Origin: Haloarcula salinisoli
Lineage (GTDB): Archaea; Halobacteriota; Halobacteria; Halobacteriales; Haloarculaceae
Assembly: GCF_019599405.1 (NCBI RefSeq)
Contig: NZ_RKLQ01000003.1
Coordinates: forward strand, 124,001-188,000
Reading direction: 5' to 3'
Length of the DNA: 64,000 nucleotides
Position 1 is the first letter of the stretch. Each line of letters starts with the position of its first letter. The notes below the pieces were generated by a model. The model was given only the letters and a program-made list of their open reading frames with translations. It did no database searches and was not told the DNA's origin. The translations under genes were made by a program, and so were the position numbers. Positions 45,412 to 53,118 of this stretch are shown here, piece by piece.

Positions 45412-45684
45412 CTAATCGCTGTAGAGAACACGGCTCGGCGTCGGCCGTTGAAGATTCGACACATCGAGCTCACCTGCTAGGTACCGCTGGCCAGCTCCAG
45501 TGATATCGTAGTTCTGGAACTCCTGCGAAAGCGGCTCCACGAGGTGCGCCTGCGTAAGCATATGACACCGCTCACGAACCCGGCCCACAGACGCCCACAG
45601 CGACACCTTCCGGGCGATATACTTCGGCGTCGACCAGCCTCCAGCACGCAGTAGTTCGAGTATCCGTTCACCCAGCGGGACCAT
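45412..45684 (-). CDS. PhiH1-repressor-like winged-helix protein, copy A (5'-truncated by stop codon)
   Basis: A 90-aa protein. MVPLGERILELLRAGGWSTP, VGRVRERCHML and ITGAGQRYLAGELD match the intact paralogue at 46666-46947 (roughly two thirds identical by eye). An in-frame ATG at 45708 would encode MSRNPAQ, then TGA, then MVPLG. The paralogue has MARRPAEW followed by MTPL, so the conserved Trp codon TGG has become TGA, and translation must restart at the next ATG. Likely a DNA-binding repressor; it may still be functional from the internal start. Confidence 0.7.
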   Translation of the reverse strand: MVPLGERILELLRAGGWSTPKYIARKVSLWASVGRVRERCHMLTQAHLVEPLSQEFQNYDITGAGQRYLAGELDVSNLQRPTPSRVLYSD

Positions 45685-45728
45685 TCATTGAGCGGGGTTG
45701 CGTGACATGATTCAGGGGGGCAACGTCG

Positions 45729-45833
45729 TCAGCTATTGATTCCGGGGCCGTCGGCAGCACTGCTCTCGTCGTTGGAGGAACCGCAACCGTTCATATAGCG
45801 TTCTTTCTCGGCGTCGTACTCGCGCTTAGGTTC
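45729..45833 (-). pseudogene. C-terminal remnant of winged-helix gene, copy B
   Basis: The minus-strand frame reads EYDAEKERYMNGCGSSNDES and ends at a stop 20 nt before the old start of copy A. It resembles the end of the intact paralogue at 46959-47279 (KYDAEQGRYIGDDDE). Nothing upstream of 45833 matches the rest of that gene, so only the tail survives. Order and orientation (B then A) equal those of the intact pair. Confidence 0.65.
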
Positions 45834-45901
45834 CCCCCATCAGTAAGAAACTCTCAAATCTAAACATTTACCGGTCAAAACCCCGGTCTCGGCCCTGTCT
45901 A

Positions 45902-46198
45902 CTACCGCATGAAATCCGGAAGTTCGTCGTTGTCTTCACGAGCAGCCTCGACTTCGTCCGGGTCGATACCCAGTTCACGGAGCGCTTCGCGCTCCTGTTC
46001 GGGTGTTTCGATCGGTTCCCCGATCTCACCCTTATGCAGTGCGACGGCTTCGTCGAGCATCTCCAGCGCCTCCTCGCGAGTCTCGCCCTGCGTGGTGACG
46101 CCGGTCTCGACGTCGGTGATGACCCACCCGTCGCCCTCGCGCCACATCCGAATCTCGTCCTCGTGGTCGGGCTCGCTGTCGCGCGTGGAACTCGCCAT
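45902..46198 (-). CDS. HicB-like antitoxin-type protein (orphan)
   Basis: A 98-aa protein. The core MWREGDGWVITDVETGVTTQ followed by GETREEALEMLDEAVALH is the partial RNase-H-like HicB fold. The C-terminal 35 residues are acidic and contain no obvious DNA-binding domain. A HicA toxin partner (a dsRNA-binding-like protein of about 60 aa) is not visible on either side. Orphan HicB-like proteins are frequent in haloarchaea. Confidence 0.75.
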   Translation of the reverse strand: MASSTRDSEPDHEDEIRMWREGDGWVITDVETGVTTQGETREEALEMLDEAVALHKGEIGEPIETPEQEREALRELGIDPDEVEAAREDNDELPDFMR

Positions 46199-46326
46199 AC
46201 ACCGTTATATGCAGCGACACGGCGAATAAACCTTCGGCAGCAGTCTGGTCACCGCGTGCACGGTAGCCTATATAAACGGCTGTTCTGCCGTCCGCTGTCC
46301 GTGTTCTGTACCGCGACGCTCGCCCG

Positions 46327-46587
46327 TCAGGCGTACTGTTGTTCGAGATACGCGACGATGTCGTCACTCTCGTGCATCGTGACACCACGCTCGGTGTCGA
46401 CGAGGAACGGAATCTGGTCGTCGCCGACTGTCGAGAGGACACTGTGTGTGAGTTCGTTCGTCACGTCGCCGCCGTCCGCTCCGGGGAGTCGCGGGTTGTG
46501 GTTGACGTACGAAACGCCGAGTTCCGACAGTTTTTCACGAACCTTCTCGCTGTGGGGACAGCCCTCGGACTGATACAGCTCCAGCAT
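46327..46587 (-). CDS. Glutaredoxin/GST N-terminal-domain protein
   Basis: An 86-aa thioredoxin-fold protein. MLELYQSEGCPHSEKVREKL has CPHS in place of the CPYC of glutaredoxins (single redox Cys plus His). The cis-Pro lies in DDQIPFLVD (about residue 62), and HESDDIVAYLEQQYA is the GST/glutaredoxin C-terminal helix. Probably a small thiol oxidoreductase. It is monocistronic, between the two winged-helix cassettes. Confidence 0.8.
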   Translation of the reverse strand: MLELYQSEGCPHSEKVREKLSELGVSYVNHNPRLPGADGGDVTNELTHSVLSTVGDDQIPFLVDTERGVTMHESDDIVAYLEQQYA

Positions 46588-46665
46588 AGTGTCAGAAAAA
46601 TAGAAGGCGTGTGTACAAAAACGTCCGCTCCGGTGAGCTGTCGAACGCGGGCGAGTGGTCCCGGG

Positions 46666-46947
46666 TCACCGATTCACCGACGGCCCCGGCTGCTCGCTCG
46701 CGTCGAGCTCACCTGCCAGATACCGGCGTCCGGCCCCCGTAATCTCGTAGTGTAGCAACGCCCGCGACAGCGGCGCGACGAGTCCCGTCTGGCTCAGGAG
46801 CCGACACCGCTCCCGAACCCGTCCGACCGACGCCCCGAGCGATACTCGGCGAGCAATCGACCGGGGTGTCGCCCACCCTTCGGCCGCCAGCAACTCCAGG
46901 ATACGCTCGTCCAGCGGCGTCATCCACTCAGCGGGCCGGCGGGCCAT
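46666..46947 (-). CDS. PhiH1-repressor-like winged-helix protein, copy A'
   Basis: A 93-aa protein, ATG at 46947 (MARRPAEWMTPLDERILELL). The winged-helix core covers residues 9-75: helix, WATPRSIARRV turn-helix, VGRVRERCRLLSQTGLV recognition helix and a short wing, then GAGRRYLAGELD. It follows copy B' after 11 nt, so the two form a small operon. Likely a DNA-binding regulator; the target is unknown. Confidence 0.78.
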   Translation of the reverse strand: MARRPAEWMTPLDERILELLAAEGWATPRSIARRVSLGASVGRVRERCRLLSQTGLVAPLSRALLHYEITGAGRRYLAGELDASEQPGPSVNR

Positions 46948-46958
46948 CCCCACCTCCG

Positions 46959-47279
46959 TCAGCCGTCCACGCCGGGGCGTTCGGTCGCGTCCCCCTCGGT
47001 TTTCGTCTCGTCGTCATCGCCGATATACCGGCCTTGCTCGGCATCGTACTTACCTTCGAGGTAGGCCTCGCCCGCCTCTGAGAGGACGTAGACGCCGTTG
47101 GCGAGCGGGCGCAAGAGGCCGTTGTCGGCCAGCTTCGTCAGCCGTCGGGAGACCGACGACTTCGAGATATGTATCTCCTCGCGGTTCGCGAGCTCCGTCG
47201 GGGAGCCGTTCCCCTCCTCGCGGACGACCTCCAGAATCCTGTCGTCCCAGATTGTCATCCACGAGCCGGACTGTCTCAT
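46959..47279 (-). CDS. PhiH1-repressor-like winged-helix protein, copy B'
   Basis: A 106-aa protein. MRQSGSWMTIWDDRILEVV opens like copy A'. SPTELANREEIHISKSSVSRRLTKLADNGLL (about residues 25-55) is a clear winged-helix recognition segment, followed by the wing NGVYVLSEAG, YLEGKYDAEQ and an acidic tail. It resembles the phage phiH1 repressor family. It is first in the B'-A' pair. The divergent hydroxyacid dehydrogenase starts 246 nt away, with no clear operator visible in between. Confidence 0.78.
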   Translation of the reverse strand: MRQSGSWMTIWDDRILEVVREEGNGSPTELANREEIHISKSSVSRRLTKLADNGLLRPLANGVYVLSEAGEAYLEGKYDAEQGRYIGDDDETKTEGDATERPGVDG

Positions 47280-47525
47280 TGCTCTCGGGTACGGAATACG
47301 GTGTTGTCTGTGCTGGTAATGTGCCGTTTACCACACGGCATCCCACAAACAGAAAACCGTTGCATTCTTACAACAGCACCACGTTGTAACCAACGCGGGG
47401 TGCCCATACCGGGGGCGTTCCGGACGGGGGAGTGGCACACCGCCAGCGGACACACTCGGGAGGGCTGTCAGACGGGGGGCGCTGGAGACTGTACACTTTT
47501 CACGGCGTCCCGCCAACACGGGTCC

Positions 47526-48500
47526 ATGACTGATAGGTGGGAAGTCCTTTTGCCGAAAGAAATCGACCCGTCGGGGCCGGAGTCCATCGCGGACTTCGCC
47601 GACTGTACCGGGATGGACGAGTACGACAGTTACGACGACGCGCTGGCCGACATCGCGCGCTACGATGCCGTCATCGTCCGCGTCGCACCGCTCACCGCCG
47701 AGGTCATCGAGCGGGCGGAGAAGCTGAAAGTCATCGCGAAACACGGCGCCGGCCTCGACAACGTCGACATGGACGCGGCCGCTCAGCACGATATCGTCGT
47801 CTGTAACACGCCCGGCGCGAACGCCCAGTCCGTCGCCGAACACGCCATCGCCTCGCTGTTTGGCCTGCGCCGCAACCTCCACACCGCCGACAGACACGTC
47901 AGGTCCGGTGAGTGGGAACGGGCGGCCTTTACCGGGCGGGAGCTCAGCAACGACACGCTCGGGCTGTACGGCTTCGGGAACATCGCACAGAAGACGGCGG
48001 CGCTGGCCACCGGCATGGGGATGCGCGTCGTCGCCTACGATCCGCGCAAGCCCGACGAGTACTTCCCGGAGAGTGTCCAGCGCGCCGAGCGGTTCGAGGG
48101 TCTGTTCCAGCGCTCCGACGCGGTGAGTATCCACGTCCCGCTGACTGACCACACACACCACTCTATCTCGACGGCGGAGCTGTCGGCACTCGGGGAACAC
48201 GGCGTCATCGTCAACACCGCTCGCGGCGCGGTCATCGACGAGGCGGCGCTTGTCGACGCGCTCGAGGCCGGCACCGTCGGCGGGGCGGCACTCGACACGT
48301 TCGAGTCCGAGCCGCCGGGCGAGGACCATCCCCTCTATGGCCGTGACGACGTGTTGTTGACGCCCCACGTCGGCGGCGTGACACGGCAGGCGCTGGCCAG
48401 GATGAGCCGGCAGGCCGCGGCGAACGTCCGGACCGTCTACGAGGGCGGGATACCCGACTCGACGCGGAACACGGCCGCGCTGTCGGAGGCCGACGAATGA
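47526..48500 (+). CDS. D-2-hydroxyacid dehydrogenase (phosphoglycerate dehydrogenase-like)
   Basis: A 324-aa protein; the start at 47526 gives MTDRWEVLLPKEID. The NAD-binding motif is GLYGFGNIAQKTAAL (GxGxxG, about residue 147). The catalytic Arg lies in NTARGAVIDEAALVDAL (about 230), the Glu in DTFESEPP (about 260) and the His in LLTPHVGGVT (about 280). There is no ACT domain, so it is unlikely to be the regulated SerA. It overlaps the aldolase gene by 4 nt. The pair suggests metabolism of a 2-oxo or 2-hydroxy acid such as a sugar-acid derivative (inference). Confidence 0.88.
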   Translation: MTDRWEVLLPKEIDPSGPESIADFADCTGMDEYDSYDDALADIARYDAVIVRVAPLTAEVIERAEKLKVIAKHGAGLDNVDMDAAAQHDIVVCNTPGANAQSVAEHAIASLFGLRRNLHTADRHVRSGEWERAAFTGRELSNDTLGLYGFGNIAQKTAALATGMGMRVVAYDPRKPDEYFPESVQRAERFEGLFQRSDAVSIHVPLTDHTHHSISTAELSALGEHGVIVNTARGAVIDEAALVDALEAGTVGGAALDTFESEPPGEDHPLYGRDDVLLTPHVGGVTRQALARMSRQAAANVRTVYEGGIPDSTRNTAALSEADE

Positions 48501-49282
48501 GGACCGAGAACGGGTTGCGGCGGGCGCTCGAAGCCGGTGAGACGGTCTTCGGCGCGAGTGCAGAGACCTTCTCGCCGACGGTTGTCGAGACGCTTGGCGC
48601 GGTCGGCCTGGACTACGTCTGGCTAGACTTCGAACACGGCGGGCCCAGCCCCTACGACAGCACCGCCCTAGAAGAGCTGACACGGGCTGCAGAGGCGGCC
48701 GATATCGAACTGCTGGTCCGGCTGCCCAAACCCGAGCCGGCGCTCATCAGGAAGGTGCTGGATGCCGGTGTCCGGACCATCCTGCTGCCCCGCATCGAGA
48801 CCGCCGCGGAGCTCCGGGCCGGTGTCAGGGCGGCCCACTTCGCGTACGACGGTGCGGTTGGCGACCGCGGGGTCGGCGTGGGTCGGTCGGGCGAGTGGGC
48901 GGGCTACGTCGACAGCTACGTCGGCGGCGAGGACAGCGAGGTGCTGGTCGGGACGATGATAGAGAACCAGCGCGCCGTCGACAACATCGAGGAGATTCTC
49001 TCGGTGCCCCAGCTGGGCTTTGCCTTCGTCGGGCCGGCGGACCTCTCGATGTCGCTGTCGGGCGGTGACCCGCTCGAAAAGAACACCGAGGCTGTCTCGG
49101 CGGCTATCGACCGCACGCTCGAAGCGTGTCTCGACGCCGGGGTGCCGGTCGGGCGAATCCGCAACGGCGTCCCGGAGGCCCGGGACGCGGTCGACGCCGG
49201 CTACCGAATCGTCCGCATCGGCGGCGACACGGCGTCGATACGTGAGGTGCTGGGGGCGCGACTCGACGAGCTACGGGACTGA
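48497..49282 (+). CDS. HpcH/HpaI family aldolase
   Basis: A 261-aa class II (divalent-metal) aldolase of the HpcH/HpaI/GarL type. It shows DYVWLDFEHG (about residue 37), LLVRLPKPEPALIRKVLDAG, ILLPRIETAAELRAGVRAAHF, the metal-ligand Glu in MIENQRAVDNIEEI (about 155) and FVGPADLSMSL (about 178). The enzyme would split a 2-keto-3-deoxy acid to pyruvate and an aldehyde. The ATG overlaps the dehydrogenase stop, forming a two-gene operon. Confidence 0.9.
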   Translation: MRTENGLRRALEAGETVFGASAETFSPTVVETLGAVGLDYVWLDFEHGGPSPYDSTALEELTRAAEAADIELLVRLPKPEPALIRKVLDAGVRTILLPRIETAAELRAGVRAAHFAYDGAVGDRGVGVGRSGEWAGYVDSYVGGEDSEVLVGTMIENQRAVDNIEEILSVPQLGFAFVGPADLSMSLSGGDPLEKNTEAVSAAIDRTLEACLDAGVPVGRIRNGVPEARDAVDAGYRIVRIGGDTASIREVLGARLDELRD

Positions 49283-49316
49283 CACGCTCCGTTACAGCAA
49301 AAATCGCGCTGGGCTA

Positions 49317-49454
49317 CTATCGACGGTCTGATTCGGGATTGTGCTTGCGGCGGTAGGTACCGACCATCTTCCAGAGGGTGTCGTCGAGACGCTCACCGTT
49401 TGCTTCATCTTCGAGCTGTCGGTACAGGTTCTCGGAGACTTCGATTCGAGGCAT
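49317..49454 (-). CDS. Small RHH-like protein (45 aa)
   Basis: A 45-aa frame, MPRIEVSENLYRQLEDEANG then ERLDDTLWKMVGTYRRKHNP. It resembles the short haloarchaeal antitoxin-like proteins in which one beta strand (PRIEVSE) precedes two helices. The basic C-terminus fits DNA binding. No toxin is adjacent. It is too short for a secure family assignment. Confidence 0.55.
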   Translation of the reverse strand: MPRIEVSENLYRQLEDEANGERLDDTLWKMVGTYRRKHNPESDRR

Positions 49455-49968
49455 CACCTGTGTATACCGACTGGGCGTACATAAAATCTCTCTGACACGG
49501 AATCGAGTAAATGCTTTCAGTCGGGCGGTTAGCGCGTCTTGCGTGCTGAAGAGGAATCCGACATCCGGGTCGTGACGAGGCCCCTCACAGTGTACTGGTC
49601 CTCGGCGATAGCGGTGGCGACTGGACGGCTGTCGGGTGGTTTTCGAGCGCTCCTGACGCCGGTCGAGACCGATGAATAGTAATATCTCAAATTATACAAG
49701 TAGGTAGTTAATTACATAAATAGGCGGCGAAAAATTTCATAAGCTTTCACTATATTTTACAGATTGATGTGCGAAATCGGGGGTCACGACCGCTCGGAAT
49801 GCGGTCCGCGATTGTATCGGCCGTTACAAGCAAACTACAGACGCCGTGAGTGGAAGCCGCCAGTCACTTCTGGAGTCACAACGCACCGCCACGTCTCGTG
49901 GATGTCGGCTGTCGAGTGGCCGTTGAATTCGACTGAGGGCGTGGGTCGGGGCCAGGGTGTTTGATTCC
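49455..49968. other. Gene-free, partly AT-rich upstream region of the polysaccharide operon
   Basis: About 510 nt without a convincing gene. The centre (49680-49760) is strikingly AT-rich for this genome and contains possible TATA elements such as CATAAATA and ACTATATTTTAC. It is a likely promoter and regulatory zone for the glycosyltransferase operon. No clear inverted repeat was found. Confidence 0.4.
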
Positions 49969-52900
49969 ATGGACCCGATAGCCGCTCTCGCCGAGTCGGC
50001 CGACCCGACCATGGTTCTCTCCGGACTCGCGGTGTTCCTGGCTGTCGTCTGGACGTTCACTAATCTCTACAACTACTATCCCGTCGTCCGGTCGATCGCC
50101 GCACACCTGCTGACCGGGACATCGACCGACGACGCCGCGTTTCTGGGCACCGACCGGGTCGAGATAATTCACGAGGACGCGTATCCGGAGATCGACGTGT
50201 TCATTCCGGCCTATCAGGAACACGAGGTGATTCATCAGGCGATACGGTCGATCCGTGATACCGACTATATACAGGAGAAAATCAACCTCACCGTCCTGCT
50301 CGAACCGGACGACGAGGAGACTATCGCCCGTGTCGAATCACTCCAGGAAGAGGTCGACCTGGACCTCCTGCTGGTCCCCGACGAGTACCCCGGCTCCCCG
50401 AACAAACCGCGGGCACTCAACTACGGGTACGAGCAGACCGACGCGGATATCGTCGGCGTCATCGACGCGGAGAACGTTGTCGCGCCCGACCTCTTCGAAC
50501 GCGTCGCCTCCGCGTTCGTCGCCGAGGGTCGAGATTACGTACAGGGCACCGTCGACATGGCAAACGAGGACGACGGCTGGAAGAACCTGCTGTTCCGTGC
50601 CGAATACGGCTACTGGTACCGGTTCATCGTCCCGGCGTTCAAGCGCCTGGGATTCCCGATACCGCTCAGCGGGACGACGTGTTTCTTCGGCCGCGAGACC
50701 CTCAAGGGCGTCTCCGAGCAGCGCAGAGAGCGCAAGGGGAGCCCGTGGAGCCAGGAAGACGAAGCGTGGCTGTCCGAACACGGCCTCTCCGGGGTCACGC
50801 CGTGGGACCCGGAGAACGTCACCGAGGACTTCGAGGTCGGGCTCGCGCTGTGGCTCACCGACGAGAACTTCGGACTGGTCGACTCCACGACTCGGGAGGA
50901 GTCCCCACAGGAGCTGGGGAACTGGCTCAAACAGCGCACCCGGTGGCAGAAAGGAAAACTGTACACGTTCCTCGACTTCTTCAGGAACCCTGCCGGGTCC
51001 TCGAAGGAACGCGCCCATCTGCTGTGGCAGTCGTTCCTCCCGCACGTCGGGCCGTTGAACGTGCTCGGAATCTTTTTGCTCATCGGTATCGGGTCCCTAA
51101 TCGGCTTCACCCCGCAGAACCCTATCGTCGCCGGTATGTTGCTGTTCACGTCCGTGTTCTTCTTCGCCGGGCTCTGTTCGTTCGGACTGGGGTACTGGTT
51201 CGTCTCGACGGAGACGGGTGTCAAGAAGCTACTCGGGCTAAGCATCGTCGTTCTCACCGTCCCGTTCTACTGGGTGTTCCAGTGGGCGGCAGATATCCGT
51301 GCGTCCAAGCAGATTCTCCTCGGTGACCTGGGCTGGGAGAAGACTGTCCACGAGAATCACGGGCGGTTCGAACTGCTACAGGACCCGACAGACGCAGCTT
51401 CGGACGCTGCCAACCCAGCGGCTGAGGCCGCTTCGAATACGGTCGCGGGCGGGGGGACCTCGACGCCAGCCGCGGCCGGAGGGACCTCGACGGCGACCAC
51501 GGCCGGGGGAACCTCGACGCCAACCGCGACCGGGGGAACCTCGACGCCGACCGGGGCCGGGGGGAGTTCGACGTCGGCTATGGCCGAGGATACGTCGTTC
51601 GGCCACTCGGTCAAGCGCGCCGTACAGAACCACTGGCTGTTGTTCCCGGTGCTGTTGGTCGCGGTCGCTCTCCGGGCCCCAAACCTGAACCGGAGCCTCT
51701 GGATCGACGAGATATACTCCGTGTCACACCGGGGGTCGATGAGCGTGGGCAACCTCATCACGACGACGTCGGACCCGCACCCACCGCTGTACTATCTGAC
51801 GCTGAAAGGGTGGATGACGGTCTTCGGCCAGTCAGAGGTCGCCGTCCGGGCGCTCTCGCTCCTGTTCGGTATCGCCTCTATCGGTGCCGTCTATCTGCTG
51901 GGCCAGCGGCTGTACGACCGCCACGCCGGACTGTTCGCGGCGCTACTGATGACCGTCTCGTCGTTCCAGATACAGTACGCACAGACCGCCCGGATGTACA
52001 CCATGCTGGTGTTCTTCGGCACGCTGTCGACGTACTTCTTCGTCCGCGAGTTCGACGACCACAGCGTCGTGAACCGGCTGGGGTACGTGGCCATGACGGT
52101 CGGGATGCTCCTGACGCACGTCTACGGCTCGTTCGTGGTGCTCGGACAGCTGTTGTATCTCGGGGTACGGTTCGCCAACGACTGGGATTTCGCGCAGGTG
52201 AAACAATGGACTGTGACCCAGGGTATCGCCGGCTGTCTGTTCGCCCCGTGGTTCGCGTTCGTCGCCGCCCCGAGCTACCTCCTGGGCGAGGGCCAGGAGA
52301 CCCGCTGGCTCTCGGAACCGGGCCTGGCGAAACTCCGACAGGTCCTGCTTGCGTACTCGGGCGTGCCGACCAACTACCCCAAGTACGCCGTCGGGTCGGT
52401 GTCGTTCCAGGTCGGCGTGCTGGCCGCGAGTATCTTCTTTATGGTCTTTCTCTGGCGTCTCTACGCGGAACGGGGTCGGGGACTCCCGGTCTCCGGGAGC
52501 GCCCTGTCGGTCGCACTGCTCGCTGGGCTCGTCGGCGCTCCCTACGTCGTCTCCAATCTGGTGATTCCGCTGTTCGAGGTGCGGTACATGATATTCGGGT
52601 TCGTCGCAGTGGCGTTGCTCGTCGGGAAGACTATCGCCGATATCGACTACCGACCCGGCCAGACGGTCGTGCTGTTCGTTGTCCTCGGGCTGTTTCTTGC
52701 GATGGTTCCGAGCTATCACGCCGCCTCGCCGTCCGAGGACTGGGACCAGACCGCCGAACTCATCGAAGGCGACCTCGAGGAGGACTCGCTCATCGTCTAC
52801 AATCCAGCCTACACGAAGGACGCAGCGGAGTTCTATCTCAGCGACGACGCACTGTCGACGGCGGACAGTGCCGCGGTCCAGCCCGGCAGGGGGCCCCCCG

Positions 52901-53118
52901 ACGGGCTGACGAACACCACCCACGAGCAGGTGTGGGTCGTCAACATCCGCGGGGAGAACCTGGGGGTGACCGACCGCGCGCTGTCGGACAGCCACACGGT
53001 GGAGCGAAACGACACCGTCGGGAACACGGCTATCCGTCTCATCGAGTACCGGAAGACGGGCGCCACCACCGCGGACGGTGGCACCGCCAACGCCACCACG
53101 GAGGGGAACGATGACTGA
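49969..53118 (+). CDS. Fusion of processive-type GT2 glycosyltransferase with GT-C (PMT/ArnT-like) glycosyltransferase
   Basis: A 1049-aa membrane protein (a GTG four codons upstream is possible). Residues about 1-480 form a GT2 with an N-terminal helix, DVFIPAYQEHEVI, VIDAENVV (DxD-like), the TED of ENVTEDFEVGLAL, the QxxRW motif KQRTRWQKG (about 322) and several helices, as in cellulose or hyaluronan-type synthases. Residues 495-539 are five 9-residue repeats of GGTSTPxxx. From about 555 on it is a GT-C enzyme with a first helix, the catalytic SLWIDEIYSVS Asp-Glu (about 575), HPPLYYLTLKGWMTVFG and many helices. One chain therefore carries a nucleotide-sugar enzyme and a lipid-sugar enzyme. 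It overlaps the next GT2 gene by 8 nt. Confidence 0.85.
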   Translation: MDPIAALAESADPTMVLSGLAVFLAVVWTFTNLYNYYPVVRSIAAHLLTGTSTDDAAFLGTDRVEIIHEDAYPEIDVFIPAYQEHEVIHQAIRSIRDTDYIQEKINLTVLLEPDDEETIARVESLQEEVDLDLLLVPDEYPGSPNKPRALNYGYEQTDADIVGVIDAENVVAPDLFERVASAFVAEGRDYVQGTVDMANEDDGWKNLLFRAEYGYWYRFIVPAFKRLGFPIPLSGTTCFFGRETLKGVSEQRRERKGSPWSQEDEAWLSEHGLSGVTPWDPENVTEDFEVGLALWLTDENFGLVDSTTREESPQELGNWLKQRTRWQKGKLYTFLDFFRNPAGSSKERAHLLWQSFLPHVGPLNVLGIFLLIGIGSLIGFTPQNPIVAGMLLFTSVFFFAGLCSFGLGYWFVSTETGVKKLLGLSIVVLTVPFYWVFQWAADIRASKQILLGDLGWEKTVHENHGRFELLQDPTDAASDAANPAAEAASNTVAGGGTSTPAAAGGTSTATTAGGTSTPTATGGTSTPTGAGGSSTSAMAEDTSFGHSVKRAVQNHWLLFPVLLVAVALRAPNLNRSLWIDEIYSVSHRGSMSVGNLITTTSDPHPPLYYLTLKGWMTVFGQSEVAVRALSLLFGIASIGAVYLLGQRLYDRHAGLFAALLMTVSSFQIQYAQTARMYTMLVFFGTLSTYFFVREFDDHSVVNRLGYVAMTVGMLLTHVYGSFVVLGQLLYLGVRFANDWDFAQVKQWTVTQGIAGCLFAPWFAFVAAPSYLLGEGQETRWLSEPGLAKLRQVLLAYSGVPTNYPKYAVGSVSFQVGVLAASIFFMVFLWRLYAERGRGLPVSGSALSVALLAGLVGAPYVVSNLVIPLFEVRYMIFGFVAVALLVGKTIADIDYRPGQTVVLFVVLGLFLAMVPSYHAASPSEDWDQTAELIEGDLEEDSLIVYNPAYTKDAAEFYLSDDALSTADSAAVQPGRGPPDGLTNTTHEQVWVVNIRGENLGVTDRALSDSHTVERNDTVGNTAIRLIEYRKTGATTADGGTANATTEGNDD
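51451..51585 (+). repeat. Five 27-bp in-frame repeats encoding the GGTSTPxxx linker
   Basis: Five consecutive 27-bp units, each starting GG(G/A)GG(A/G)ACCTCGACG or close to it. They encode GGTSTPAAA, GGTSTATTA, GGTSTPTAT, GGTSTPTGA and GGSSTSAMA. The units keep the frame and form a flexible, possibly O-glycosylated Thr/Ser-rich linker between the two enzymes. Confidence 0.85.

Noticed and set aside
45902-46326. A HicA toxin partner for the HicB-like gene
   Set aside because: No small basic HicA-like frame was found within the flanking gaps on either strand.
49764-49964. 66-codon frame upstream of the glycosyltransferase fusion
   Set aside because: Non-acidic composition, no partner, and it lies in an AT-rich promoter-like region.
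51451-51585. Regular repeats resembling a small CRISPR array
   Set aside because: The units are contiguous 27-mers with no spacers and stay in frame as a protein linker.
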